Of a DNA stretch of 64,000 nucleotides, positions 1 through 7,915 are shown piece after piece. The notes below the pieces were generated by a model, which was given only the letters and a program-made list of their open reading frames with translations, did not search any database and had not been told where the DNA came from. Source of the stretch: Mycolicibacterium sphagni (GTDB lineage: Bacteria; Actinomycetota; Actinomycetes; Mycobacteriales; Mycobacteriaceae); assembly GCF_013337765.1 (NCBI RefSeq), contig NZ_VBSB01000010.1, positions 124,001 to 188,000 on the forward strand. The letters run 5' to 3'. The first letter of the stretch is position 1. Each line of letters begins with the position of its first letter. Both the position numbers and the translations under genes were made by a program.

Positions 1-725
1 GCCAGCTTGGGGTCCGGGTCGTAGGAGATTTTGATCTCGATCATCCGGTCGATGTCGTCGGGATTCTTCCCGGCGGCCTCGGCGCCCTCGCGCATGGCGG
101 GAATGAGCTTGTCCTTGTAGAGCTCTTCACCCTTCCCGGAGGTGCAGATGAAACCGTCGCCCGCGCGCCCGGCGTACTTGGCCACCTGGGGTCCGCCCGC
201 GGCGATATAGATCGGGATGCCGCCCTCGGGGACGTCATAGATCGACGCGCCTTTGGTCTTGTAGTACTCGCCCTCGAAGTCGACACGGTCACCGAGCCAC
301 AGCTCGCGCATCAGCCGAACCGACTCGCGCAGCCGCGCGTAACGCTCCTTGAACTCCGGCCACTCCCCCTCATACCCGGTGGCGATCTCGTTGAGCGCCT
401 CACCGGTGCCGATGCCGAGGAAGATCCGGTCCGGGTACAGGCACCCCATCGTCGCGAACGCCTGGGCGATGACCGCCGGGTTGTACCGGAATGTGGGCGT
501 CAGCACCGACGTGCCCAGGACCAGCCGCTTGGTGCGCTCACCCACCGCCGTCATCCAGGCCAGTGAGAACGGCGCGTGGCCACCCTCGTGACGCCACGGC
601 TGGAAGTGGTCACTGACCGTCGCGCTGTCCATCCCGTGCGCCTCGGCCAGCACCGCCAGCTCGACCAACTCACGCGGCGCGAACTGCTCCGCCGACGCCT
701 TGTATCCCAGTTTCAGTTCAGCCAC
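1..725 (-). CDS. fgd1: F420-dependent glucose-6-phosphate dehydrogenase (3' end cut by window)
   Basis: This enzyme oxidises glucose-6-phosphate to 6-phosphogluconolactone while reducing the deazaflavin cofactor F420, and is the main source of F420H2 in mycobacteria. It is a cytosolic luciferase-like TIM-barrel protein. The visible 241 residues start at a GTG and match my recollection of M. tuberculosis Fgd1 almost residue for residue. His40 and Trp44 are present in SDHFQPW, and Glu109 in GTGEALNE, which are the known active-site positions. Roughly the last 95 residues lie outside the window. It is divergent from the metallo-beta-lactamase-fold gene across a 64-bp gap, the arrangement I recall for Rv0407/Rv0406c. 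Identification is very secure. Confidence 0.96.
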   Translation of the reverse strand, partial: MAELKLGYKASAEQFAPRELVELAVLAEAHGMDSATVSDHFQPWRHEGGHAPFSLAWMTAVGERTKRLVLGTSVLTPTFRYNPAVIAQAFATMGCLYPDRIFLGIGTGEALNEIATGYEGEWPEFKERYARLRESVRLMRELWLGDRVDFEGEYYKTKGASIYDVPEGGIPIYIAAGGPQVAKYAGRAGDGFICTSGKGEELYKDKLIPAMREGAEAAGKNPDDIDRMIEIKISYDPDPKL

Positions 726-765
726 GCTCTCGTTTCTACTCCTATCGCCGGCAACGTGAACGGCC

Positions 766-784
766 GAGTCCTAGTTCTAGACTC
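766..784. promoter_or_regulatory. Palindrome and -10 element between fgd and the MBL-fold gene
   Basis: The sequence GAGTCCTAGTTCTAGACTC has perfect 5-bp outer arms (GAGTC/GACTC) and two CTAG cores. Its right side contains TAGACT (778-783), a TANNNT -10 hexamer that ends 6 nt before the ATG of the downstream plus-strand gene. That spacing suits a leaderless transcript. A protein bound here would block that promoter and could also affect fgd. No regulator is identified, so operator function is inference. Confidence 0.45.
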
Positions 785-789
785 GCGGC

Positions 790-1524
790 ATGGCCGTGGC
801 CCTGACCGCAATCACCGAACACGTCCACATGGCGCAAACACCACTGGTCAACTGGACGGTGGTCACCGACGACGCCGGCGTCATGTTGATCGACGCCGGC
901 TTCCCCGGCAGCCGCGACGATGTCCTGAGATCGTTGGCCGAACTCGGATTCGGCCCGGCGGATGTGACGGCGATCCTGTTGACCCACGCCCACGTCGACC
1001 ATTGCGGCTCGGCCATCTGGTTCGCCAAAACCCGTGGCACCCCGGTCTACTGCCATGCCGACGAGGTGGGCCACGCCAAACGCGAATATCTGCAGCAGGC
1101 CTCTCCCGTCGACCTGATGCTGCACGCCTGGCAGCCACGGTGGGTGAAGTGGTCGCTGGACATCGTCCGCAACGGCGCGCTGGTGCACGAGGGCATCCCG
1201 TCGACCGGTGCGCTCACCGAAGACGTCGCCGAGCGCCTGCCCGGCCGACCGCTGGCCGTGCCGACACCGGGGCATACCGGCGGTCACTGCTCCTACCTCG
1301 TCGACGGCGTGCTCGTCAGTGGCGACGCCCTGGTGACCGGCCATCCGCTGACGCCGCGTAAGGGCCCGCAGCTCCTGCACCCGGTGTTCAACCACGACGA
1401 GCAGGGCTGCGTGCGCAGCCTGTCCGCGCTGGCGATGCTGGAAACCGATGTGGTGATTCCCGGCCACGGCGACGTGTGGATCGGGCCGATTCGCGAGGCC
1501 GTCCGTCAGGCCACACCGCGCTGA
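790..1524 (+). CDS. Metallo-beta-lactamase-fold hydrolase
   Basis: A 244-residue MBL-fold metallohydrolase, probably cytosolic since no signal peptide is visible. The zinc-binding signature is complete: His66-x-His68-x-Asp70-His71 in THAHVDH, a downstream PGHTGGH histidine, SGDALVTGH supplying the bridging Asp, and IPGHGD near the C-terminus. The length fits stand-alone glyoxalase II or lactonase-like members. The family hydrolyses thioesters, lactones or phosphodiesters, and the substrate cannot be read from sequence. The ATG lies 6 nt after a TAGACT hexamer, so the message may be leaderless. It corresponds by position and divergent orientation to Rv0406c. Confidence 0.9.
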   Translation: MAVALTAITEHVHMAQTPLVNWTVVTDDAGVMLIDAGFPGSRDDVLRSLAELGFGPADVTAILLTHAHVDHCGSAIWFAKTRGTPVYCHADEVGHAKREYLQQASPVDLMLHAWQPRWVKWSLDIVRNGALVHEGIPSTGALTEDVAERLPGRPLAVPTPGHTGGHCSYLVDGVLVSGDALVTGHPLTPRKGPQLLHPVFNHDEQGCVRSLSALAMLETDVVIPGHGDVWIGPIREAVRQATPR

Positions 1525-2084
1525 GTGGCGCTGTCCGGCGAGCCGAGCCCCAGGTTCTCCCGCAGCGTGGCGCCGCTGTACTCGGTTCGGAATGCGCCGC
1601 GCTCCTGCAGCCGCGGGACCACGGTTTCGATGAACTCGTCGAGCCCGTGTGGAGTCAGGTGCGGCACCAGGATGAACCCGTCGCAGGCGTCGGCTGCACG
1701 TGCCGGTCGATCTCGGCGGCGACGTGGGAAGCGCCCGGCCCGCTGCAGCAGCGGAACCACCTCGTCGACAATGACGGGCAGGTCGGTGGCATTGACGGCG
1801 GGGCGTAGCCGGAACCCAGCCAGGCCGAGATCATGCCAGCCCAGCAGCAGGTCGGCCAGTTGCGCCGCGCTGCCAGCGAATACCTGTGCATCGGAGCGGA
1901 ATTCGCTATCCCGACCGAAGGTCACCACCAGGTCGGCGATCGCCTTGGGATGGCCGCCCGCCGCGTAGATCTGCCCCAGGATCTCCCGGGCCGAGGACTC
2001 GTCGCTCGGCGTGACGAGCACGAGATCGGCAGCGGCATCGGCGAATTCATAGACAGGTTGTGCGTGCGCGAGCGCGGCGATCAC
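1506..2084 (-). pseudogene. Luciferase-like monooxygenase remnant, rear part (chimera of two LLM tails)
   Basis: This stretch continues the broken flavin monooxygenase reading from the upstream fragment. From about 2081 to 1745 it encodes an LLM C-terminal half beginning VIAALAHAQP and ending VDEVVPLLQRAG. A second, different LLM tail follows. Its start (SHVAAEIDRHVQ) is in another frame, and the rest (ADACDGFILVPHLTP to TLRENLGL) returns to the first frame. Restoring one C near 1693-1694 on the plus strand would join HVQ to ADACDGF. The open frame therefore looks intact only because a junction and a one-base deletion cancel out. No functional product is expected. Sequencing error could explain single-base losses but not the joining of two tails. 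Confidence 0.7.
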
Positions 2085-2983
2085 CGGTTGCCCCTGCGGC
2101 GGCCGCGGGGTGATCGACGGGCCTTCACCGAGAAGCGCGTGCCGGTGAAATCGATATAGTGCAGCTTGGCGCGGTCGACGTAGCGGCCGGTGCCGACGTC
2201 GCGGATGACGGCGTCGTCCTCCCAGCTGTCCCAGAGCCGTCGCACGACCTCGACGAAATCGGCTGCCTCGTCGAACAAGTCGTCTGCACCCGGAGCAGAG
2301 CGGCGTCCGAACGCGGCTGCCTCATGTGCGGCCGGGCTGACCCGGGCCTGCCAGCCGGCGCGGCCGTGCGAGATGAAGTCCAGTGTCGCGATGGCTTTGG
2401 AGACGTGAAACGGCTCGGTGTGCGTCACCGTGGCCACCGGAATGAGCCCGATGTCGTGGGTCAGCGGGGCGATCCTGGCCGCAACCAGGACGGCGTCGGC
2501 GCGACCGGCCAGTCGGCGCGGGTCGATTTCCTCCCGGCGCCCGGGCTGTGCGCTGAAGCTATCGTCGACGGTGAGAAAGTCCAGCAAGCCGCGTTCGGCG
2601 GTGGCGGCAAGCTGGGCCCAGTGCCGCCCCGAGGTCACCGGCGCAGCGGCAGGGTCGGCGGCCAGGGTGTGCCGCCAGGCCTGCGGATGCCAGCCGTAGC
2701 CGTCGAGTGCGACGCCGAGATGCAGAGGGTTTTGCGCCATCACACGACTGTCTAACGCGAGGCAGCAGAACGCCCCGCCGGTGACCGGTTTGCCGTCGAG
2801 CACCCCGATGAGCATGCCGCCGTCGGGCGGCCCGAATGTTCCGGCCGGATGGCTGCGCAGCCACCTCGCGACGAACTCCTCGGTGCTGTCGTAGCGGGTG
2901 GCGTACTCGACGGCGAGCTCGGCCAGCAGCGGTTGGGCCAGCTCGTCGTCGGTATGAACTGGGACGAAGCGCAATCCGGTCAC
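2081..2983 (-). pseudogene. GNAT fragment fused to luciferase-like monooxygenase, frameshifted
   Basis: The first 80 or so residues look like the N-terminal part of a GNAT N-acetyltransferase (LAVEYATRYDS, GVLDGKPVTGGAFC), which stops before the acetyl-CoA loop. The chain then jumps directly to the start of an NtaA/DmoA-type FMN monooxygenase (LHLGVALDGYGWHPQAWR, with HTEPFHVSKAIATLD inside). The frame breaks near 2121. One base missing from a G run turns the family's usual VKGPSITPRPPQGQPV into VKARRSPRGRR and a stop. The downstream fragment carries on in the right frame. An internal deletion fusing two neighbours, followed by a frameshift, is the simplest reading. Such GNAT/LLM genes are often adjacent in actinobacteria. 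Confidence 0.7.
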
Positions 2984-3036
2984 CGGGCCATTCTGCCCCT
3001 TTCACCCAAAAGTTGACACCTGTAAAGTCGCTGTTC

Positions 3037-3900
3037 ATGGACAACATCCGAGGCAAGACCATCGCCATCACCGGTGCTGCCCGGGGCATCGGTTTCGCCA
3101 CCGCCCGGACGCTCCTGCAGCGCGGTGCGCGCGTGGTGATCGGCGACCGGGACGTGGTGCTGGAGGAGTCGGCGGTCGCCCAACTGAGCAAGCTCGGGCC
3201 GGTCTCGGGCTACCCGCTCGACGTCAGCGATCCCGAATCGTTCGCAACGTTCCTGGACAAGGCCCGCGCCGACGGCGGCGGCCACATCGATGTGCTGATC
3301 AACAACGCGGGCGTCATGCCGGTCGGCCCCTTCCTCGACCACTCCGAGCAGGCGGTCCGCACTGCCGTCGAGGTCAACCTCTACGGCGTGATCACCGGCT
3401 GCCGGCTGGTGCTGCCGGAGATGGTCAAGCGCCGCAGCGGCCACATCGTCAACATCGCCTCGATGGCAGGAATGCTGGCCGTGCCCGGGCAGGCGCTCTA
3501 TGCCGGCACCAAGTTCGCCGTCGTGGGCCTGTCGACCGGACTGGCCGACGAGTACGCCCCGCAGGGGGTCCAAGTCAGTTGTGTCATGCCGACATTCACC
3601 AACACCGAGTTGATCTCGGGGACGCACACCACCGCGGCAACCAAACCGGTGCAGCCCGAGGACATCGCCGCCGCCGTCATCAAAGCCCTGGACAAGCCGA
3701 CAACCTCGATCTCGGTGCCCAACTATTCGCGCTTCCTGGCCGCCGCGGTGATGTTCCTGCCGCCGCGTGGCCGACGCTGGCTGTCCAAGAAGATGGGCAC
3801 CGACCGGGTCTTCCTCGACTTCGACGCAGGCGCGCGTGCGGCCTACGAGAAGCGGGCCCAGAGCGCTACCGGCGTGGTGGCGACCCCGGACAAGGACTAG
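3037..3900 (+). CDS. Short-chain dehydrogenase/reductase
   Basis: A 287-residue classical SDR oxidoreductase with the Rossmann dinucleotide motif TGAARGIG near residue 13, the NNAG motif, and the catalytic Ser plus YAGTK (Tyr-x3-Lys). The family reduces or oxidises hydroxyl/keto groups with NAD(P)H, and the substrate is not predictable here. The C-terminal extension (about residues 235-287, basic and hydrophobic) is typical of mycobacterial SDRs proposed to act on lipids and may touch the membrane. The ATG at 3037 is preferred: TAAAGT at 3023-3028 is 8 nt upstream and would give a leaderless message. It is monocistronic, between the LLM remnant and the HNH gene. Confidence 0.88.
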   Translation: MDNIRGKTIAITGAARGIGFATARTLLQRGARVVIGDRDVVLEESAVAQLSKLGPVSGYPLDVSDPESFATFLDKARADGGGHIDVLINNAGVMPVGPFLDHSEQAVRTAVEVNLYGVITGCRLVLPEMVKRRSGHIVNIASMAGMLAVPGQALYAGTKFAVVGLSTGLADEYAPQGVQVSCVMPTFTNTELISGTHTTAATKPVQPEDIAAAVIKALDKPTTSISVPNYSRFLAAAVMFLPPRGRRWLSKKMGTDRVFLDFDAGARAAYEKRAQSATGVVATPDKD

Positions 3901-4001
3901 CCGCTTCGGATGAGTTCCGTTGCGGCCCGGGTATTTATCCCCAGTCTCGGGTTCATCAACAGATTGTTTTTTTGGGTGCCGTTGTTGTCGCCGGGTCGGC
4001 A

Positions 4002-4007
4002 TAGAAT
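4002..4007 (+). promoter_or_regulatory. -10 hexamer of the HNH gene
   Basis: TAGAAT fits the mycobacterial TANNNT -10 consensus and ends 6 nt before the ATG at 4014. Transcription would therefore start at or next to the start codon, giving a leaderless mRNA. The adjoining LexA box covers the predicted transcription start. Confidence 0.55.
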
Positions 4008-4023
4008 TCGAACATGCGTTCGA
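4008..4023. promoter_or_regulatory. LexA (SOS) box overlapping the start codon
   Basis: TCGAACATGCGTTCGA is a perfect match to the mycobacterial/Gram-positive SOS box core TCGAAC-N4-GTTCGA, with both 6-bp arms intact. The ATG of the HNH gene forms the first three bases of the 4-bp spacer. LexA bound here would sit on the transcription start, so the gene should be repressed until DNA damage. 13E12-family genes in M. tuberculosis are reported SOS-inducible, which agrees. Confidence 0.88.
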
Positions 4024-5357
4024 TCGATGCGGTGTTGGGCGCTCTCGACGATGTCGTCGGGGAGCTGGCCACGGTCGATCTGTTGACTCTGCCTGCGCCG
4101 TACCGGTTCGCGGTGTTGGAGCGGATGGAAACGGCTCAGCGGCGTCTGGTGGCGGTGTCGCATGCGGGGGTGGCTCGGTTGGAGCGGTTCGAGGGTTGTC
4201 CGAAGCTGCCGAATGCGTTGGCCGATGTGTTGCGGGTCAGTCCGACCGAGGCGCGCAGGCGGATCAAGGATGCCGCGCAGTTGGCGCCGCGCACGGCGTT
4301 GACGGGGGAACTCTTGCCGCCGGTGTTGTCCGAGACGGCGAAGGCCTGGCAGGCCGGGCACCTCGATGGTGAACACCTCGAGGTGATTCAGAAGTTCTTC
4401 CATGCGTTACCCGGCCATGTCCCGCCGGTCGAGGTGGAACTGGCTGAGAAATCGTTGGCCGAGCATGCGGTGAACCTGCGCCCCGACCAGCTGGCGAAAG
4501 TTGCCATCCAGTTGAGTCTGGTGCTCAACCCCGACGGACTGTTCTCCGATAAAGACCGGGCTCTGCAGCGCGGCTTCACCTGGGGTAGGCGACGCGCCGA
4601 CGGCATGCGCGAGGGCAAGCTGGTCGCCGACCCGGAGTTGCAAGCAGAAATGGAACCCTGGTTCGCGAAATTCGCCGCCCCCGGCATGTGCAACCCCGAC
4701 GACGAGACCACCACCGTGGCCGGTGAACCCACCGATGAAGCTGCCGCGCGGGACTCCCGCAGCCATGCCCAGCGCCAACATGATGCGCTCAAAGCCCTCG
4801 TCCGCGGCCGGTTGGGGGATCCGAAACTCGGCCAGCACAACGGCTTACCGGTCACCGTGATCGCCACCGCCACCGTCCAAGACCTGCAGAACAAGACCGG
4901 GCACGCGGTCACCGCCGGCGGCACGCTGCTCCCGATCCCCGACCTGATCCGGATGGCCAGCCACGCCTACCACTACCTCGCCTTGTTCGACGGGGTCAAC
5001 AGGCGCGCGTTGTGGCTGGGCCGAACCAAACGCATCGCCTCCGCCGACCAGCGAATCATCCTGCACGCCAAAGATCGTGGCTGCACCCGGCCGGGCTGTG
5101 ATGCACCCGGCTATCACAGCGTGGTCCATCACGCCGCCCAAGACTGGAAGAACGGCGGCACCACCGACATTCAGGACCTCACCCTGGCCTGCCCACCCGA
5201 CAACGAACTCGTCGAAACCGGCGGCTGGGACACCCGAATACGCGCAGACGGCCAAACCGAATGGATCCCACCACCCGGATTACCCATGCTCAAAGGCGGC
5301 GTCAACACCTACCACCACCCCGAACGCCTACTCCCCAAAGACGACGAAAAGGATTAG
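4014..5357 (+). CDS. DUF222/HNH endonuclease signature protein (13E12 repeat family)
   Basis: A 447-residue member of the mycobacterial 13E12 repeat family, with an N-terminal helical DUF222 region (about 20-300) and a C-terminal HNH nuclease-like domain (about 345-405). The HNH part shows DRGCTRPGC (Cys pair), a VVHHAAQDW histidine pair, GGTTDIQDLTLACPPDN and a trailing GGWDT. Metal-dependent DNA cleavage is expected from the fold but has not been shown for most members. The start is fixed by a leaderless -10 and by the LexA box that contains the ATG. The last 4 bp overlap the convergent gene. Proteins of this family are multicopy and move by recombination. Confidence 0.92.
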   Translation: MRSIDAVLGALDDVVGELATVDLLTLPAPYRFAVLERMETAQRRLVAVSHAGVARLERFEGCPKLPNALADVLRVSPTEARRRIKDAAQLAPRTALTGELLPPVLSETAKAWQAGHLDGEHLEVIQKFFHALPGHVPPVEVELAEKSLAEHAVNLRPDQLAKVAIQLSLVLNPDGLFSDKDRALQRGFTWGRRRADGMREGKLVADPELQAEMEPWFAKFAAPGMCNPDDETTTVAGEPTDEAAARDSRSHAQRQHDALKALVRGRLGDPKLGQHNGLPVTVIATATVQDLQNKTGHAVTAGGTLLPIPDLIRMASHAYHYLALFDGVNRRALWLGRTKRIASADQRIILHAKDRGCTRPGCDAPGYHSVVHHAAQDWKNGGTTDIQDLTLACPPDNELVETGGWDTRIRADGQTEWIPPPGLPMLKGGVNTYHHPERLLPKDDEKD

Positions 5358-5797
5358 CCCAGAACAGGTACGGCGGCCCCCGGCCGATAGTTCTCGATCG
5401 AATCAATATGGGCCAGAAGAACTTCCGGCGCGACGGTGTACAGCTTACCGTCGTCCTCGTCGCCGGTGCCGACCAGCATCGCCTTGACTCCCTCGGGGAA
5501 GTCGTCGTCTTCGCCCGATGCGGTGATCCAGATTCGGGTGACCGGCTCGTATGCGTCGTCGACAACCCCGGCGGCCGACGGCTCGTAGAACCAGCTGATC
5601 AAGGTCTCGGTGGAGAACTCGGCATCGAACGTCCAGCCGCGGGCCGTCAGCCACTCGTCGAACGTCTCGACCGCCTGCGCGAGTTCGACATCGACGTCGT
5701 CGAGGGAGTCCTTCACGTCGTCCGGAAGCCACCGCACATCGCGGGTGGCCTGCCGCTTCTTGCGGCGGGCCTTCTTGGCATCGGAGTTGCGCGACAC
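5354..5797 (-). CDS. Conserved hypothetical protein downstream of metZ
   Basis: A 147-residue soluble acidic protein with a basic N-terminal stretch (SDAKKARRKKRQATRD). It then has an alternating helix/strand pattern including WLPDDVKDSLDDVDVELAQ and GWTFDAEFSTETLISWFYEPS. No known domain was recognised. The start is GTG at 5797, only 2 bp after the metZ stop, so it is very probably translated as the last gene of the purT-rhodanese-metZ string. I cannot assign a function. Good codon use and operon placement support it being real. Confidence 0.75.
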   Translation of the reverse strand: MSRNSDAKKARRKKRQATRDVRWLPDDVKDSLDDVDVELAQAVETFDEWLTARGWTFDAEFSTETLISWFYEPSAAGVVDDAYEPVTRIWITASGEDDDFPEGVKAMLVGTGDEDDGKLYTVAPEVLLAHIDSIENYRPGAAVPVLG

Positions 5798-5799
5798 CG

Positions 5800-7014
5800 C
5801 TAGCTCAGCGCGCGATCCAGGTCGGTGATCAGATCCTCGGTGCCTTCCAGCCCGACCGAGATCCGCACCACGCCGTCGCCGAGCCCGATCGAGGCGCGAC
5901 CCTCGGGGCCCATCGCCCGGTGGGTGGTGGTCGCCGGATGGGTGATCAGCGATTTGGCGTCGCCGAGGTTGTTCGAGATGTCGATCACCTGCAGTTTGTC
6001 GAGCACCTCGAAGGCGCGCTCCTTGCCGCCATCCAGCTCGAAGGTCACCACCGTGCCGCCGCCACGCATCTGCCGTTTGGCCAGGTCGAACTGGGGATGC
6101 GATTCCAGGTACGGGTATTTCACCCAGTTCACACCGGCCTGGGCTTCCAGGAACTCCGCGACGCGCTGGGCGGAGCGGTTCGAATAATCCACCCGAACCG
6201 CCAGCGTCTCCAAGCCCTTCAACAAGACCCAGGCGTTGAACGACGACAGCGCAGGCCCGGTGTGCCGCATCAGTTTCTGCACCGGACCGTCGATGTACTC
6301 CTTGTCGCCGAGGATCGCCCCGCCGAGCACTCGGCCCTGCCCGTCGATGTGCTTGGTGCCCGAGTACACCACCACGTCGACACCAAGCGGGAAACCCTGC
6401 TGCAGCAGCGGAGTAGCAAAGACATTGTCCAGCACCACTTTTGCTCCGGCGGCATGGGCCATCTCGGATACCGCGGCGATGTCGACCAGCGACTGCATCG
6501 GGTTGGACGGCGTCTCGAAGAACACCGCCTGGGTGGGCACCGACAGCGCTTCCTCCCACTGCGAGAGGTCGTCGCCGTCGACAAAGACGGTCTCGATACC
6601 CCAGCGCGGCAGGATTTCGTTGCACACCACGAAGCAGGAACCGAACAGGCTGCGCGCGGCCACCAGCCGATCCCCGGCGCCCAGCAGCGCGCCCAGCGAG
6701 GTGAAGACCGCGGCCATCCCCGACGCCGTCGCGAAGGCGGCCGGAGCGCCCTCGATCAGCCGCAGGCGCTCCTCGAACATCGAGACCGTCGGGTTGCCGT
6801 AGCGGGAGTAGACGTAGCGGTCGATATCGCCGGTGAACGCCTTCTCGGCCTCGGCGGCCGACTCATAGACGTAGCCCGAGGTGAGGTACATCGCCTCGGC
6901 GGTCTCCTCGAAGCCCGAGCGCAGCAGCCCGCCCCGGACCCCGATGGTCGCCTGACTGACCCCGTCGGGCAGCGGCGCGGGGATCCGCACCGAAGGCACA
7001 GCCGGTTCGGTCAT
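5800..7014 (-). CDS. metZ: O-succinylhomoserine sulfhydrylase
   Basis: A PLP enzyme of the Cys/Met metabolism family that forms homocysteine directly from O-succinylhomoserine and sulfide, in methionine biosynthesis. The 404 residues carry the family landmarks: YSRYGNPTV near 69-77, ATASGMAA around 95-102, Asp196 in VLDNVFATP contacting the PLP ring nitrogen, and Lys221 in YSGTKH forming the Schiff base. The ATG overlaps the stop of the rhodanese gene by 4 bp (ATGA), so the two are translationally coupled. A sulfur-handling rhodanese next to a sulfide-using enzyme makes metabolic sense. The order matches my recollection of Rv0389-Rv0391. Confidence 0.94.
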   Translation of the reverse strand: MTEPAVPSVRIPAPLPDGVSQATIGVRGGLLRSGFEETAEAMYLTSGYVYESAAEAEKAFTGDIDRYVYSRYGNPTVSMFEERLRLIEGAPAAFATASGMAAVFTSLGALLGAGDRLVAARSLFGSCFVVCNEILPRWGIETVFVDGDDLSQWEEALSVPTQAVFFETPSNPMQSLVDIAAVSEMAHAAGAKVVLDNVFATPLLQQGFPLGVDVVVYSGTKHIDGQGRVLGGAILGDKEYIDGPVQKLMRHTGPALSSFNAWVLLKGLETLAVRVDYSNRSAQRVAEFLEAQAGVNWVKYPYLESHPQFDLAKRQMRGGGTVVTFELDGGKERAFEVLDKLQVIDISNNLGDAKSLITHPATTTHRAMGPEGRASIGLGDGVVRISVGLEGTEDLITDLDRALS

Positions 7015-7424
7015 GACTGCTTCCAGGGCAGGCCGAGCGCACGCCAGCCGTTGCTGCCGCGGTGGCCGTTCTCGTCGAGCTGGCCTTCGAAACCGTCAAG
7101 CATGTTGTAGGACGGCGCAATTCCAGCTGCGGTGGCCGTCTGGGCCGCGGGGATGGAGCGATTACCGGAGCGACAGAGGAAGACGACCGGCCGTTCGCCG
7201 GGAGTGACGCCGGCTGCGATCAGGTCGGCGACGAAATCGTCGTTGCGCTGGCCGTTGCCGCGATTCCACTCCACGAACACCACATTGCGGCCGAGGCTGG
7301 ACAGATCGGGCACCCCGACCCACCGCCATTCGGCGTCGGTGCGGCAGTCGACCAGGACCGCCTCGGGGTTCTCGCTGAGCAGTTTCCAACTCGCCTCAGG
7401 GGTGATATCTCCTGCGTAACTCAC
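7011..7424 (-). CDS. Rhodanese-like sulfurtransferase
   Basis: A single-domain rhodanese of 137 residues. The active-site loop is CRSGNRS with nucleophile Cys84, preceded by the conserved VLVDCRTDAEW near residue 23-33 and followed by the ending FEGQLDENGHRG. Such proteins carry a persulfide on the active Cys and pass sulfane sulfur to acceptors. It is cytosolic with a GTG start. It sits immediately before metZ with a 4-bp overlap, suggesting a role in sulfur supply or sulfide handling during methionine synthesis. It is probably the counterpart of Rv0390. Confidence 0.92.
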   Translation of the reverse strand: MSYAGDITPEASWKLLSENPEAVLVDCRTDAEWRWVGVPDLSSLGRNVVFVEWNRGNGQRNDDFVADLIAAGVTPGERPVVFLCRSGNRSIPAAQTATAAGIAPSYNMLDGFEGQLDENGHRGSNGWRALGLPWKQS

Positions 7425-7468
7425 CTGCCCGAGTCTTCCACATCATCCTGGGACGAACTGCGCAGTCC

Positions 7469-7915
7469 CTAGACCGGACCGGGTGAGCAGACCGTCCACT
7501 CGCCGCTCTCGCGCACGAAGTTCATCGGCACCTTGACCTTGTTATCGGGCGCGTGGTCGAAGTGGTAGACGACGGTGGCGGTGGCCCGATCGCCGTCGAT
7601 TTTCACCTCGGTGACGTCGTCGACGTAGCGCGCGCCCTGTGCCGCCTTCGACTTCTGTTGGCGGTCAAGAACTTCGGCTTGGGCACCTTGCTGCGCGGCA
7701 CAGGTGTACTTGCGGAAGTCGCCATAGTTGTCCCGCTGCAGGGCGTCGTTCTGGCCGACCGCGGCGCGGCCGACCTTCACGTCCTCACTCATCGGCTTGT
7801 TGCTGAACAGCCACGCGACGCCCACCGCGGCGAGCACCAGCACGGCAACACCCAGGGCGATCAAAATGGGCATCGGACTCGCGCCGTCGTCCACCGGTTC
7901 CGTCACGGCTGCCAC
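7469..7915 (-). CDS. Small single-pass membrane protein with exported NTF2-like domain
   Basis: A 148-residue protein with a short cytoplasmic start, one transmembrane helix at about residues 15-36 (PMPILIALGVAVLVLAAVGV) and an extracytoplasmic domain. That domain resembles the small lumazine-binding/DUF4878-type fold seen in many mycobacterial exported proteins: two cysteines (CAAQQ near 72 and CSPGP at the end), VDDVTEVKIDGDRATATVVYHF, then an ending SGEWTVCSPG. The cysteines could form a disulfide. A GTG start is used, overlapping the end of purT by 13 bp, so it is part of the purT transcript. The other plausible start is the ATG at 7873. No function is known. Confidence 0.8.
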   Translation of the reverse strand: MAAVTEPVDDGASPMPILIALGVAVLVLAAVGVAWLFSNKPMSEDVKVGRAAVGQNDALQRDNYGDFRKYTCAAQQGAQAEVLDRQQKSKAAQGARYVDDVTEVKIDGDRATATVVYHFDHAPDNKVKVPMNFVRESGEWTVCSPGPV

